Source: Parietaria judaica (Eukaryota > Streptophyta > Magnoliopsida > Rosales > Urticaceae). From it: 64,000 bases of DNA. Below, piece after piece: positions 1-10,010 of this stretch (positions within the stretch are counted from its first letter, which is position 1; each line of letters begins with the position of its first letter). The DNA is taken from the NCBI GenBank assembly GCA_954871525.1, contig OX940860.1, positions 21,794,001 through 21,858,000 on the forward strand. Reading direction: 5' to 3'. The notes below the pieces were generated by a model that was given only the letters and a program-made list of their open reading frames with translations, had not been told where the DNA came from and made no database searches. Both the position numbers and the translations under genes were made by a program.

Positions 1-124
1 TTTCGTCATCAAGCTTTTTCCTACTATCGCCCTCGTATACTTGTCTTTTTCTTATCTCTTTTCTCGTCGGGCTTCTTTATTGTTTCTTCCGTATCTCCAC
101 TCTTTTTTTTTTTATTATTCGCAG

Positions 125-1106
125 GCCGGAGGTGGTACCGTTGCTCTTTGCCCTTACGCCTTTTCTCCCAGCGATGGAGGAGGTGACGAGGGGGCCTGGG
201 AGTCCGAGCTTGCTCTTGCCCCGGCGAGGGCTATATCGGGAAGCGGCGATGTTCTCCCCGAGACCGCAGGGGCTAAGCTCGCCGAGTGTAGGGCGGAGCG
301 TGACGAATATAGACGTCTCCTTGCCATTGCCGAAGAGTCCCTCCTTGAGGAGCGACAACGTTATCGGCGGTGCGAGGACACTCTCTCGCTCTCGGAGCAG
401 CTCCGGCAAAAGAATGAGTGTTTCAATCGAATCGCCGATGCCATAAATCTGTCGCCCGATCGGGAGGAACAAATCTCCTTCCACGTCAAAGCCGTGCTGA
501 GGAAACTTGTCAAGGACCGCGACGCAGCCAGGAGCTGGGCGGTAGAGGAGGAATTTTCTCGTTTACGCCTCTATCACCAGGCGGTTGACAAGCTGAAGCA
601 TGCTTCCGAGAGATTCGGTGCGCTCGAGGGGATTGCCAGTGTTCAGCGCCTGCTGGGCGGTGTGCTCTCGAATATCAAGCTCGTCGAGGGATTACCTTCC
701 CGCTCGACCGTTGGTGAGCTCCGAGCAAAACTGCCAAGGTGGCGCAAGCTGGAGCAAGGGTACTTGGCTGATTTGGCCAAGCTGGAGAGGAAACTCTCCG
801 GTGCTCCAAACTCTCCCCCGCTTTCCCCCTGTCTCCCTCCGGGGGATGCTAGAGCGAGCTCGCCCGGTTTTGAGGTTCTTCCTTCCTCGTCGAGTACGGT
901 ATGAGGTAGCTCAGTAGCTCAGTATAAATAATTCGTGATTCGTAGTTTTACCTCTTCCCTCCGGAGTTGATCATTTACTTCTGGTTCCTCTTTTGCAGGC
1001 TGATGGTAGAGCCGATGCAAACGTTGCAGGAACCTCTTTGGGTAAGCTCCCGGGACTCCATGCTGACGATCCCGCTTGCTCATTTGCGGAAGACGTCATT
1101 CGCTAA
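125..1106 (+). CDS. Antisense accessory ORF of element A, coiled-coil protein (partial, spliced)
   Basis: A reading frame opens after a splice acceptor (cag at 122-124) and runs in phase 0 to 898. There a donor (gtatga) pairs with an acceptor at 996-998; the frame continues in phase 0 from 999 to a stop at 1104-1106. The first part encodes about 258 residues rich in Glu, Arg and Leu, with charged heptad-like stretches suggesting coiled coil. The second adds 35 residues. Upstream exons lie outside the window. It runs opposite to the element. Tat-lineage plant Ty3/gypsy elements are known to carry extra ORFs, often antisense, between pol and the 3' LTR, so I infer this is one. No enzymatic motif is visible and the function is unknown. 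The frame could start at 41, but that stretch reads like intron. Confidence 0.5.
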
Positions 1107-1419
1107 TGCTGCGACGCCATTATTAAAGAATGTGCCGATGCAGTTTTGGGCCAAGATCCCGTCGATGGTACCGTCAGGCGAGAGGATCGATCCCTGTGAG
1201 AGTTTATAATAGGTGTCTGCACTTGGGGTGTGGATAATGAATTGTAAATGATGATATCCCGTATTTCATACTTTTTGAATTTAACGAGCATATGATGATG
1301 ATGATCTTTATATATGTACTTTTATTATGAGCTTTGTTCGCGATCTTCGAATTTTGTACGGGTCCGCTCGGAGGCCCTTAGTCGTAAAAAAAAGTAATTT
1401 CTCTTTGCTCGGTACTTTC

Positions 1420-2470
1420 GCCGGCTCGGGCTTGCTCGGCGCCCTTAGCCGTTAAGCTGTATAGATATGTATATATTTTGCTCGGCACTTTTGCCGTATC
1501 TCTTTTCCTTGGCACTCTTGCTGCAATTGTCTCTCGCGGGTATCTTCAGGTTTCATCGGGTACGAGCCGACTAATTCCCAAGACCCCATAGGCACTCTCG
1601 CCTTAGTTGTCTTTTTGGCACTCTCGTCCGTCGGGGCTTGCTCGGCGCCCTTAGCCGTATATATGGATCTCGACATGTTTTGCCGGACCGGGTTTGCTCG
1701 GCACCCTTAGCCGTATATGGATCTCGACATGTTTTGCCGGACCGGGCTTGCTCGGCACCCTTAGCCGTATATATGGATCTCGACATGTTTTGCCGGACCG
1801 GGCTTGCTCGGCACCCTTAGCCGTATATAGGGTCTCGGCCTGTTTTGCCGGACCGGGTTTGCTCGGCACCCTTAGCCGTATCTCTTTTCCTTGGCACTCT
1901 CGCCACAATTGTCTCTCGCGGGTATCTCCAGGTTTCATCGGGTACGAGCCGACTAATTCCCAGGACCCCATAGGCACTCTCGCCTTAGTTGTCTTTTTGG
2001 CACTCTCGCCCGTCGGGGCTTGCTCGGCGCCCTTAGCCGTATATATGGATCTCGACATGTTTTGCCGGACCGGGTTTGCTTGGCACCCTTAGCCATATAT
2101 GGATCTCGACATGTTTTGCCGGACCGGGCTTGCTCGGCACCCTTAGCCGTATATGGATCTCGACATGTTTTGCCGGACCGGGCTTGCTCGGCACCCTTAA
2201 CCGTATATATGGATCTCGACATGTTTTGCCGGACCGGGCTTGCTCGGCACCCTTAGCCGTATATATAGATCTCGACATGTTTTGCCGGACCAGGCTTGCT
2301 CGGCACCCTTAGCCGTATATAATTAGTATATATTTTACTTGTCACTGTACTATGTGCACATATATATATGCTACTGTGTATATATCATTATATACATATT
2401 TATATATATATATTTTATGTAATTTTCTCGGCACTCTCGCCGGACCGGGCTTGCTCGGCACCCTCAGCCG
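1420..2470. repeat. Tandem array of 52-56 bp units inside element A
   Basis: The unit contains the cores TTGCTCGGCACCCTTAGCCG and TCTCGACATGTTTTGCCGGA and recurs about every 54-56 bp between roughly 1640 and 2320. A larger block with the core CGAGCCGACTAATTCCCA appears twice, about 382 bp apart (near 1565 and 1945). Several frames stay open through the array because the unit lacks stops; these open frames are repeat artefacts, not genes. Related units recur in element B at 44780-45790. Confidence 0.85.
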
Positions 2471-2751
2471 GTTTTTTTTTTTTTTTTTTGAATACTGCGA
2501 AGTTACTTTCCCTCCTATTTGGTACTATCGCTGAGCAGAGTTGCATACACCCTTTGCCAACTTTATAAATTCGCTCGCTCCTTAATAAACAAAAGAAAAA
2601 AAAAACGTACACACATAGTCTTTAACAGAAAGGAAAAACAAAGGAAAACAAACCCAAACAAACTTCACCTATTATAATCTACTAACGGTTAAAAAAAAAG
2701 TATCCACCCCAATCTTCGCCTAGCGCCGAGCAGCATATGATCCTCCCGGGC

Positions 2752-3804
2752 TCACTCCTCCTCGATGATCGAGCAGGCTGACGACGCGATTTTCTCCATA
2801 GAGCTCCGGCTGGGGCGACCGAAGCTGCATTCCGGGCAGAGGTCAGTGTACCACGTAGTACCAAGGATGTAGCACGACCTGCGAAAACCGCAAGCACGCC
2901 CATTTCGGCGTCGCCCAGAACAAGACGGGCGGATGGAGTCTCCTGCTTGAGCCCTCGTTGGTCTCTCGTAGACCAGGACATTTTTGTCGCACCGCCTGCA
3001 GAACTCTGTGTTGAGCAGACGACCGCGTGGGGCAGGCGCCTGCTGCTCGGGATAGTTGACTGGATTCTCTGCCGCGAGCAGAGGGGGAAGGTCCTCAAGT
3101 TTGACCCTGGTTCCCTCCACGAGCTTGGGAAATAAACCGTTGACCCTCAGGAATTTTATCCCGTGCTCGATGGTGGACAAGTTGCTGACCACATCGTCTA
3201 AGGTGATTCAGTGGCAGCGTGGCAGGCATAGCTTCACGAGCGTCGGGTTGCCCCGCATGATCGTCTCCACCGCGGTGTTGGTGACCCCGTCGCAATCGTA
3301 CAGAGTCAAAGTCTCCATCTTCCCTTGAGACCTCCTCGCCAGCCTCAGGAGATCCTCGTCTGTGATCCGCTCGCTCAACGGGCTGTAGATGCTAATGTTG
3401 CGCCACAGAAGGTTGTTTTCTCTAACCTCGTCGCGTAGTGAGGTGCACACCATCTCCACCGCGAGGAGTTCCTCGGGCATGAGATACGGCAGGACCAGTT
3501 CCAGTGCGGGGTGCGGTTCGCCCGGGATCCTTGACTCCTCTTGATCCCGCTGGCCCTCCGCGATGTCCTCATCCATTGGACAAGGCTCGCTGCTTTCCGG
3601 CCATTCCTCGTGCTTCCAGAAGTCCGTCATCTCGTGATCATCTCCTCCTCGTGCCTCAGTTGCGCCCTCCTTGGGCCATCCCCAGCCTTCATCAACGATC
3701 ATCTCCGACTCGTCTGTATGACTCTGGCCAGCATCTCCTTCCCTGAGTGCCATCTTCTCCTCTTGTGCTTTATCGGCCTGTATTTCGAAAACGCTGGCAA
3801 ACAC
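2752..3804 (-). pseudogene. SKIP14-like F-box/LRR gene carried by element A, one in-frame stop
   Basis: The minus strand encodes an acidic N-terminus (residues 1-95), an F-box-like segment (about 99-138, including LLAVEMVCTSLRDEV and LLWRNI), then leucine-rich repeats ending in LPRC. A TGA at 3210-3208 stops the frame at residue 198. The same frame reopens directly and runs about 150 codons to 2752, with another leucine-rich stretch (GIKFLRVNGLF) and a Cys-containing tail. The order fits SKIP14/At3g26000-type F-box proteins, which act as substrate adaptors in SCF ubiquitin ligases. The C-terminal Cys-rich part looks diverged or shortened. No intron is visible. The gene is in sense with the element, downstream of its LTR TATA. 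The start at 3804 is chosen for length; Met18 (3753) has better surrounding context. Confidence 0.7.
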
Positions 3805-4270
3805 TGGTTTCGTAGTGAGAAAGGAACTTTTGTTTTCTGGGTTGAGAGAATGATACTTATCTGGGAGTTAACCGAGTTGGTTTCTATTTCCGCAGACTCG
3901 TTGTTGCTGATCTTCTCCAAACTTCCCATTTTATAACCGTTGATTGTTTCGCAAGCAACTATTCGTATCCTCTCTTTCGCTGTCACTTCACAACGCTTCG
4001 GAAGTTGCTCCCATTTGTTGATACGCGTGCACTCCTTTTTCTGACCAACCGTCTATCAATCGGCTTCTCTTAAATGCAAGGAGTCCGTACGTCTCCCCTT
4101 CTTACGTCACTCTTGTCCCTTGAGTTGCCTCTTTATGCTCTGCTTGCTATTTTCGCGCGCTCAACCGTCGAGCGCGTTGCTGACGACGGCGTCGTTTGAT
4201 AACGTCATGTCCCTCCAAATTCCTGGCTGTGAGTTAGAAAGAAAACAAAGCCCCTCGGTGGGCGCCAAAC
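3805..4270 (-). other. Element A leader and primer-binding-like site
   Basis: This 466-bp stretch separates the LTR from the F-box start. It begins (minus strand) with the site at 4267-4250, followed by a segment shared nearly word for word with element B (4221-4270 against 46561-46611). The rest shows no coding signal. Confidence 0.6.
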
Positions 4271-5033
4271 TGTAGAGGGGGTTTTTCACCACCCTTTTCC
4301 AGTCACAAAGACAATCACCAAATAACAAATAAATAAGAATAATTGATGAATATCTTTGTTTTATTATATTTTCCGAAACGAGCTCGGTTTTCTTCCGTTG
4401 AATAGCTGGACAGATGAAGGATCATGAGCATCAAGTTTTCTCTGTTTCCTTAGCCTTTTCTATTACAAGATTTCTCTTTCCAGGCATTTTCTCTCTATTT
4501 TTCCGAACCTCTACAAATGAGGCTTATCTTGCCTTTTATAGAGTTTTACAATGCCTCTTTCCCGCCTTTTCCCTTTAATCATTTCTTCTCTGGCGCGATT
4601 GGAGAGCAGCATGGTAAATCTTTACTTTATGTCACTTCCGAGCACGCTGCCGTTATGGGTAGGTGCGCCGCATTAAATGCGCATCTCGTCAGCCGTCGTT
4701 CGGCTCTGCAGGCCTTCGTCGCTGATGCTCTCATCGAGTGAGTAGGTCGGCTTCATTAAATGCACGTCTCGTCAAGGGTCATTCGACCCTGCACAATCAT
4801 CATGACGAAGTTCCTCGTCGGGTGTGATGGGACGCTTCATCGCAACTTGCTTGCTCGCGTGGCTGCGTCTCCTCGGGGATGAACTTCCTCGGGGGTATTC
4901 TTCCTCGGGGATGTTCATCCCCGGGGATAATCCCCCCTCGGGTGATGCACTTCCTCGCCTCCTCTCATGTCGTTTATGGGAAAAACGACACGAGTTGTGT
5001 TGAGGATGGATTTGACCAAATCCGACCTTAACA
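4271..5033 (-). repeat. LTR of element A (763 bp)
   Basis: On the plus strand it starts TGTAGAGGGGG and ends AACA; read on the minus strand it is TGTT...TACA. Both ends and much of the interior match the two LTRs of element B. It lacks the GC-rich minisatellite and the TACGTAGGCA-containing module found in B's LTRs. Confidence 0.85.
4532..4541 (-). promoter_or_regulatory. Putative TATA box of LTR A
   Basis: CTATAAAAGG on the minus strand, conserved at the matching place in both LTRs of element B. It would drive transcription toward the F-box gene. Confidence 0.5.
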
Positions 5034-5167
5034 ATCACCATGCGCTACACAAAAATATAATTAACGTAATCTCTCGATATCTTATCAAATACAAAAAATA
5101 GTAATAACGATTTTATCGGTACTATAACAGTCTCTTTGTTAATAGGTACGTCGAGAATGTTAATTAC

Positions 5168-5329
5168 CATGACCGTCAATGGAGAAGCGTACATAACGAC
5201 GGTGAAGATTATGCACAAGAGTCCGACGACGAAGCACCGCTCCTTCGTGGTGTGGAAGAAATTGAGCGTCGTGGTCGCCGTCACCACCAGAAACACTGCT
5301 TCGATCAAGAGTGCTATTGCGATCTTTTT
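5168..5329 (-). pseudogene. Isolated SWEET (MtN3/saliva) sugar transporter exon
   Basis: The minus strand shows an acceptor (tag) followed by a 162-bp phase 0-0 exon and a GT donor (gtaatt). It encodes 54 residues with the second-repeat signature of SWEET sugar uniporters: a hydrophobic helix (LLIEAVFLVV), then ERCFVVGLLCIIF and the hallmark MYASPLTVM. SWEET proteins move sucrose or hexoses across membranes with seven helices; this is roughly helices 4-5. No neighbouring SWEET exons are visible to the right. To the left, element A begins 134 bp past the donor, so it lies where the following intron would be. The 3' exons could exist beyond the window; otherwise this is a relic. Confidence 0.75.
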
Positions 5330-6099
5330 CTACAAAATAATCATCCAAATATGTTATATTAGTCACTAATATTAAAGCCTCTATACAAGTTTTTGGGTTT
5401 TGATTTTACTCTTAAAAAGCATGGACTCTATCTTTGTTAAATGGAAAAAATCAATTATTTTTTTTCTCTTATAGACTTGGAACCAATTGTAGCAAAGATC
5501 TAATTTGTGGGCAAAATCGATTGCCCTATGTTGGACCCAATATTGTAAAAAATAATTGAAAACTTCCTCTTCTAGCTTAGTATTTTATTTTTTAATTTGT
5601 ATGAAATGACATTTCTTGCTCATGAGAAAAAGAGCTACTTATTATGGAATCATTGTCTGTTTTTATTAACTGTGTGTTGCGTATATATAATCATTCAGGG
5701 TGCTTGGATGCCTATTATAGGGGCGGAAAGTCCTACTAGGTTGGCTTAGGCGAGAATGCGAACTTCAGCCGAGCAATCGAGATAGCTCCTTGGGTTGAGA
5801 CTTGGAAAGCCTTAAAAGAAGTCTTTGATACCGGTTGGTTTTCAAAATGAAAACAAAAAATCGAAGATTCAACGCAGTGCAGTCCTATCGAACCAAAGAT
5901 CTTCAGATCCCAAACATCAAAACGATGCAACATAGCATTACTTACAGATAGAGCCTGCTCTTGATTATACATCATAATAAATACATAATTATACATCAAA
6001 GCCAAGATAGAGAGTCCTCAAACTACGGGCGTTACACATCATCAGTTTATTATTCAAACCATTATTCAGCTATGCATTCCTTACACGCAAGCATCAGTC
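5330..6099. other. Intergenic stretch with the asparagine synthetase 3' UTR
   Basis: The right part should hold the synthetase 3' UTR, with an AATAAA-like signal on the minus strand at 6051-6046. I see no further SWEET exon, RNA gene or clear repeat; a 90-codon open frame at 5736-6005 has no recognisable features. Confidence 0.4.
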
Positions 6100-6777
6100 C
6101 TACCCTAAGATGGCCACTCCCGGAGACCCCGCCGAAATTTGCGGCACGTTGTTGATGATCACCGGCTGAACCACTCCGCTGGCGGCGGACGACTTGTCGT
6201 AGTCCGACACGTGGACTCCGAGCAGAGCCCTGCCCGAGGGGTCCAGGTTCTTCGCCCACGTGGAGTCCCACTCGATGGCCTTTGCTGTGCTGCACGCGAT
6301 GCTCGCTCCTCCTGGCACCGTCTGCCTGGCCGAGTTCTGCGCAGACACCAACGAACGAGTTTTAAGATAGTGCTCCGTGCAAAAAGTTGCGCTTTTGCGG
6401 GTGTAATTAATGCGGCGTTACCTGGGGGAAGAAGCGCTCGAAGATGGTCCGGTAATAGTAGGCTTCTTTCGAGGTGGGAGTGTTGTAGGGGAAGATGTTT
6501 GCAGCGTTGCACATCATCCGATCCGTCACCTGTTTAACACGTGTAATCAGTTACCGGTTTCAATTCCGAATAATTTGTGATTTGCTTTTCCTAACGGAAC
6601 GAGAAATGGTTGATGTACATGTTGAGCAGCGTGAGCTTTGAGCCCGTCGATCCAGCTGTAGCCGACGCCGTCGCTGAACTGCTCCTTTTGTCTGTACAGA
6701 ATGTGCTGCAGAGCAGGGAATTGAAACCATTTAGTTTCAGGAGAAATGATTAAAAGGGTGTTTTTATTTGACTTATA

Positions 6778-6827
<50 letters not shown>

Positions 6828-9707
6828 AGGAAGATAGGGCTTTTCTTCATCATCAAAGGCTCTCCTGAGCAGCCATTTCTCAATCCTTCCCTCTTCCTTG
6901 TTTATCTGAAACAAGCTTGAAATGTTTAGCCAAAAAACAGTAAACAACAATGTTAAGACCAAGCAATTTGAACAAACTTACAAATCAAAAATGGCAATTT
7001 GAAAAATGAATTCAGTTCATGTTAGACATTATCTTAAAAAAAAAAAATAGAATCAAAAACATCTCGAACCCGGAATTCGGATTTTTCTTGAATATGGATT
7101 CTGGAGTCCGTACTTTTCCGATTTTGTTCTATATCTAATTTTAACATTTATTATTAAATCTAGACCATTATAAGAAATATGACGGTCTAGGTTAATTACC
7201 TTTTTCAATAAATAATTAATTTTGAAAAATCCAAAACTGAAAATCCTGATTCAGGATTTTACGGGACCGGAGTTCTGATCCGATTATTCCGAAGTGAAAA
7301 TGATCGGAACCAAAAAATTTTATTGCGAGCATACTAAGAGCATTAGTTCTGACCATCTTGTCCTTTGGGTCAATAGACATGGCAGTGTTGATGAATTCCT
7401 TGTCCAAGAAAGGAACTCGAGCCTCCAAGCCCCAAGCTGATGTCGCTTTGTTCGCCCTCAAGCAGTCATACTGATGCAGTGCCTTGATCTGCACGCACCA
7501 CAATTATATTATGTATCTTTACATCACTTATTCTCTATTTTATATATATATATATATATTTGTATGTAAAAATACCTTGCGGCAAGTCTCCTCGTGAAAC
7601 TCTTCCTTGTTGGGAGCCTTGTGGAAGTACAAATACCCGCCGAAGATCTCGTCGGACCCTTCCCCGGAGATAACCATCTTCACTCCAAGCGACTTGATCT
7701 TCCGGGACATGAGGAACATCGGCGTGCTGGCCCTGATCGTGGTGACGTCGTACGTCTCGATGTGGTAGATCACTTCCTCAATGGCATCGATTCCGTCCTG
7801 TTACATATTTGAATCGAACACGTCATTAATCTCGCTTCTCATGAGGTAATTAAGGCTTAGCGATCCGTTTTTTCAGGGTAACCGAGACAATACCTGAACA
7901 GTGAAGTGGAACTCGTGGTGGAACGTCCCCAAATAGTCGGCGACTTCTCTTGCAGCCTTCAGATCCGGCGAACCCTGCTCACCCGATGGAAGGTTTAGTT
8001 TAGTTTTTGACATAAACGAGAAGCTTAACGATTATGTAACTTCACCTCTAGACCGACGCAAAAGGAGTGGAGCTGCGCGCCCCATTGTTTGGCGGCTTTG
8101 GTTCCGGCCAAGTACCTGGCCGTGATCGAGGCGACCAGCGACGAGTCCAAGCCGCCGGATAGCAGGACACCAAAGGGCACATCGGTCATAAGCCTCTTGA
8201 TCACAGCCTGGAGAAAAGAAAAAAAAACACATCAATATCAAGGACTGATTAATCGACTATAGTTTATTGTTCTTGAAAATTGAAAATGATGATTTCGAAA
8301 ATGCTTACACTCTCGAAGGCAGTTCGGAGAGCAAGCGGGTCGTAAGGGACGGACGGGATGGCCTCAGAGAACCAGGGAGGGTTGTACCAGCGCCTGAACC
8401 CGCCGTTCTTGCTCGAGTACAGGTGCCCTGGCGGAAATGTCTCGAAATGCTCGCAGTCGTCGTTCAACCCCTTCAGCTCCGATGAAATCCAAACCGAGCC
8501 TGAAACATAAACAAAAACCATTTCCGCGTCACATCTCCGCAAGCGAAACCAAGGCAAGAAAGTGAAAGTTAAGACTTAAAGAGTAATATGAGCAAGTATA
8601 CCATCCTGTCCCCATCCAATGTAGAGAGGAGTCACGCCGATGGCGTCCCGGGCAGCGATGAAGGTGTTGTCGCGCGTGTCGAGCAGAACGAAGGCGAATA
8701 TGCCGTCGAGCATGTCGACAAAGTCTTCGCCGTATTCCTCGTACTATATACATCACACACGCGTGTCATCAATGATTCATAGAGCTCTTATGTGACAGCA
8801 ATGATTGGGGGAGAGAGAGAGAGAGAGGACGAACCAAGTGAGCGATGACATCACAGTCACTGCCAGTCCTGAACTTGTGGTTGGGAAGCTGCTTCCTGAT
8901 CTCCTCATGGTTGTAGATCTCTCCATTCACCTGAGTTTTCAGCAAACAGTCAGGGAATTCAACACACGTACGTCTCTGAATCAGAAGAAGAAGAATGAAG
9001 GAGTTCTGACCGTGACGACGACGGACTTGTCCTCGTTGAAGAGAGGCTGGTCGCCGGAGGCGGGGTCAACGATGGCGAGCCTCTGGTGAGCCAAGAAGCA
9101 GTCACCGTGCTGGTACAGACCGCTCCAGTCTGGGCCACGGTGCTTCAATCTGCACAATATTACAATTCGACCCTTAACTCTCTCTTTCTTCGAAATTAAA
9201 GCCCATCTTCTCTACATCATTTTTCGAATTCTTACAATAATATATTTTTTATTCGTTTTTATTTTTAAAAAAAAATCAACTGATTCGTCGTGGTAACTTG
9301 AGGTAAGATCCTCAAATCCATATGGCCAGAAAGAAGAAATTATAATTAACCGGTAAAAGGACCTTACAAATAAAAATCACGTAGATGATTTTATTTAGGG
9401 ATATTTACGGTAAAAGTGAACAATTGCTCACGACTTAAAGACAGAAAATAGTAACAGCTTTTGCCGCAAATATCTATTTATTTATCCCAAGTATTAGGAA
9501 GTAGCAAGCAAACATTAAGCGGTGATCGGCGGATAAAATATGTTTAAGCGACAGGCATTTATGAATCATGAAAATTAAATAACAAATATATGAAACGAAA
9601 GAATAATGAAATTAAGATGAGAATTGCCTGCGAGAGAGCTCGAGAACGCGGACTCTCTTGGCCTGAGAGTCGTCGGAGCAGCAGAGAACAGCCAAAATTC
9701 CACACAT
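6100..9707 (-). CDS. ASN: Asparagine synthetase [glutamine-hydrolysing], 13 exons, 586 aa
   Basis: Converts aspartate, glutamine and ATP to asparagine and glutamate, the main nitrogen storage and transport route in plants; cytosolic. Coding exons (minus strand): 9707-9628, 9149-9011, 8930-8835, 8743-8602, 8499-8309, 8207-8046, 7974-7894, 7797-7576, 7488-7354, 6905-6825, 6705-6619, 6529-6422, 6336-6100. Phases close to 1761 nt. The N-terminal class II glutaminase starts MCGILAVL with catalytic Cys2 and continues through RGPDW and VNGEIYNH. The synthetase domain has the ATP pyrophosphate loop [19 protein letters not shown] and [12 protein letters not shown]. The length is normal for the family. 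The C-terminal 25 residues (ending VAILG) are distinctive. Intron 1 uses a GC donor. Class I versus II membership cannot be settled by eye. Confidence 0.97.
6781..6823. repeat. (TA)n microsatellite abutting a splice donor
   Basis: About 21 TA units begin within the donor GTATATAT of the intron after the tenth coding exon of the asparagine synthetase (minus strand). Confidence 0.9.
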
Positions 9708-10010
9708 CTTCTTTATTCAGCTTCTTCGATTGCAACGATGATGACACAGCTTCGTATTGTTGTAGGAATCATCGAGTGTTGAAGGCACGTATTTATAGCG
9801 CCACAGGCTCTCGGGAACGGCGTCGTTTTTTGGCCTCTCTCTCGCCAAATCAAATAGAGAGAGACCTGAGACCGGCCACTCCTGGAGCGCTGTGGGCCCA
9901 CCGCGTCGCGCCACGTGGCGGCGGGTTCGCTGCTCCCGCGACGACCCCAAGCGAGGGCGATTTTCACGCGCGGGTTTATCCGTTTAATATAACCGATTGC
10001 TGACTCAGAC
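9708..10010 (-). promoter_or_regulatory. Core promoter and 5' UTR of the asparagine synthetase gene
   Basis: A TATA box (TATAAATA on the minus strand, 9797-9790) lies about 85 bp upstream of the ATG, which would place transcription start near 9760. Upstream are a G-box core CACGTG (9912-9917) and a TGACTCA bZIP-type site (10001-10007). Plant ASN1 genes are known bZIP targets under low energy, so sugar or dark control is plausible but inferred. Confidence 0.5.

Larger units (their letters stand above)
1..5033 (-). mobile_element. LTR element A, gene-carrying, partial (one end in window)
   Basis: Only the element's 5' end, on the right, is inside the window. Reading the minus strand from 5033: an LTR (5033-4271), a primer-binding-like site TGGCGCCCACCGAGGGGC (4267-4250), a leader, an F-box gene (3804-2752), a repeat array (about 2470-1420) and an ORF on the opposite strand (125-1106). 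The orientation rests on the primer site lying next to the inner LTR end and on a TATA motif on the minus strand in the LTR. No reverse transcriptase, integrase, RNase H or gag can be read, so it looks non-autonomous. Its LTR and leader match element B (42775-47621). A TSD cannot be tested because the other LTR lies outside; the right flank begins atcac. Confidence 0.75.

Noticed and set aside
1571..2312. Several 70-135 codon frames on both strands with repeated KGAEQARSGKTCRDPY-like segments
   Set aside because: The 52-56 bp unit lacks stops in many frames and shifts frame at each copy; there is no start context or domain, so this is the array and not a protein.
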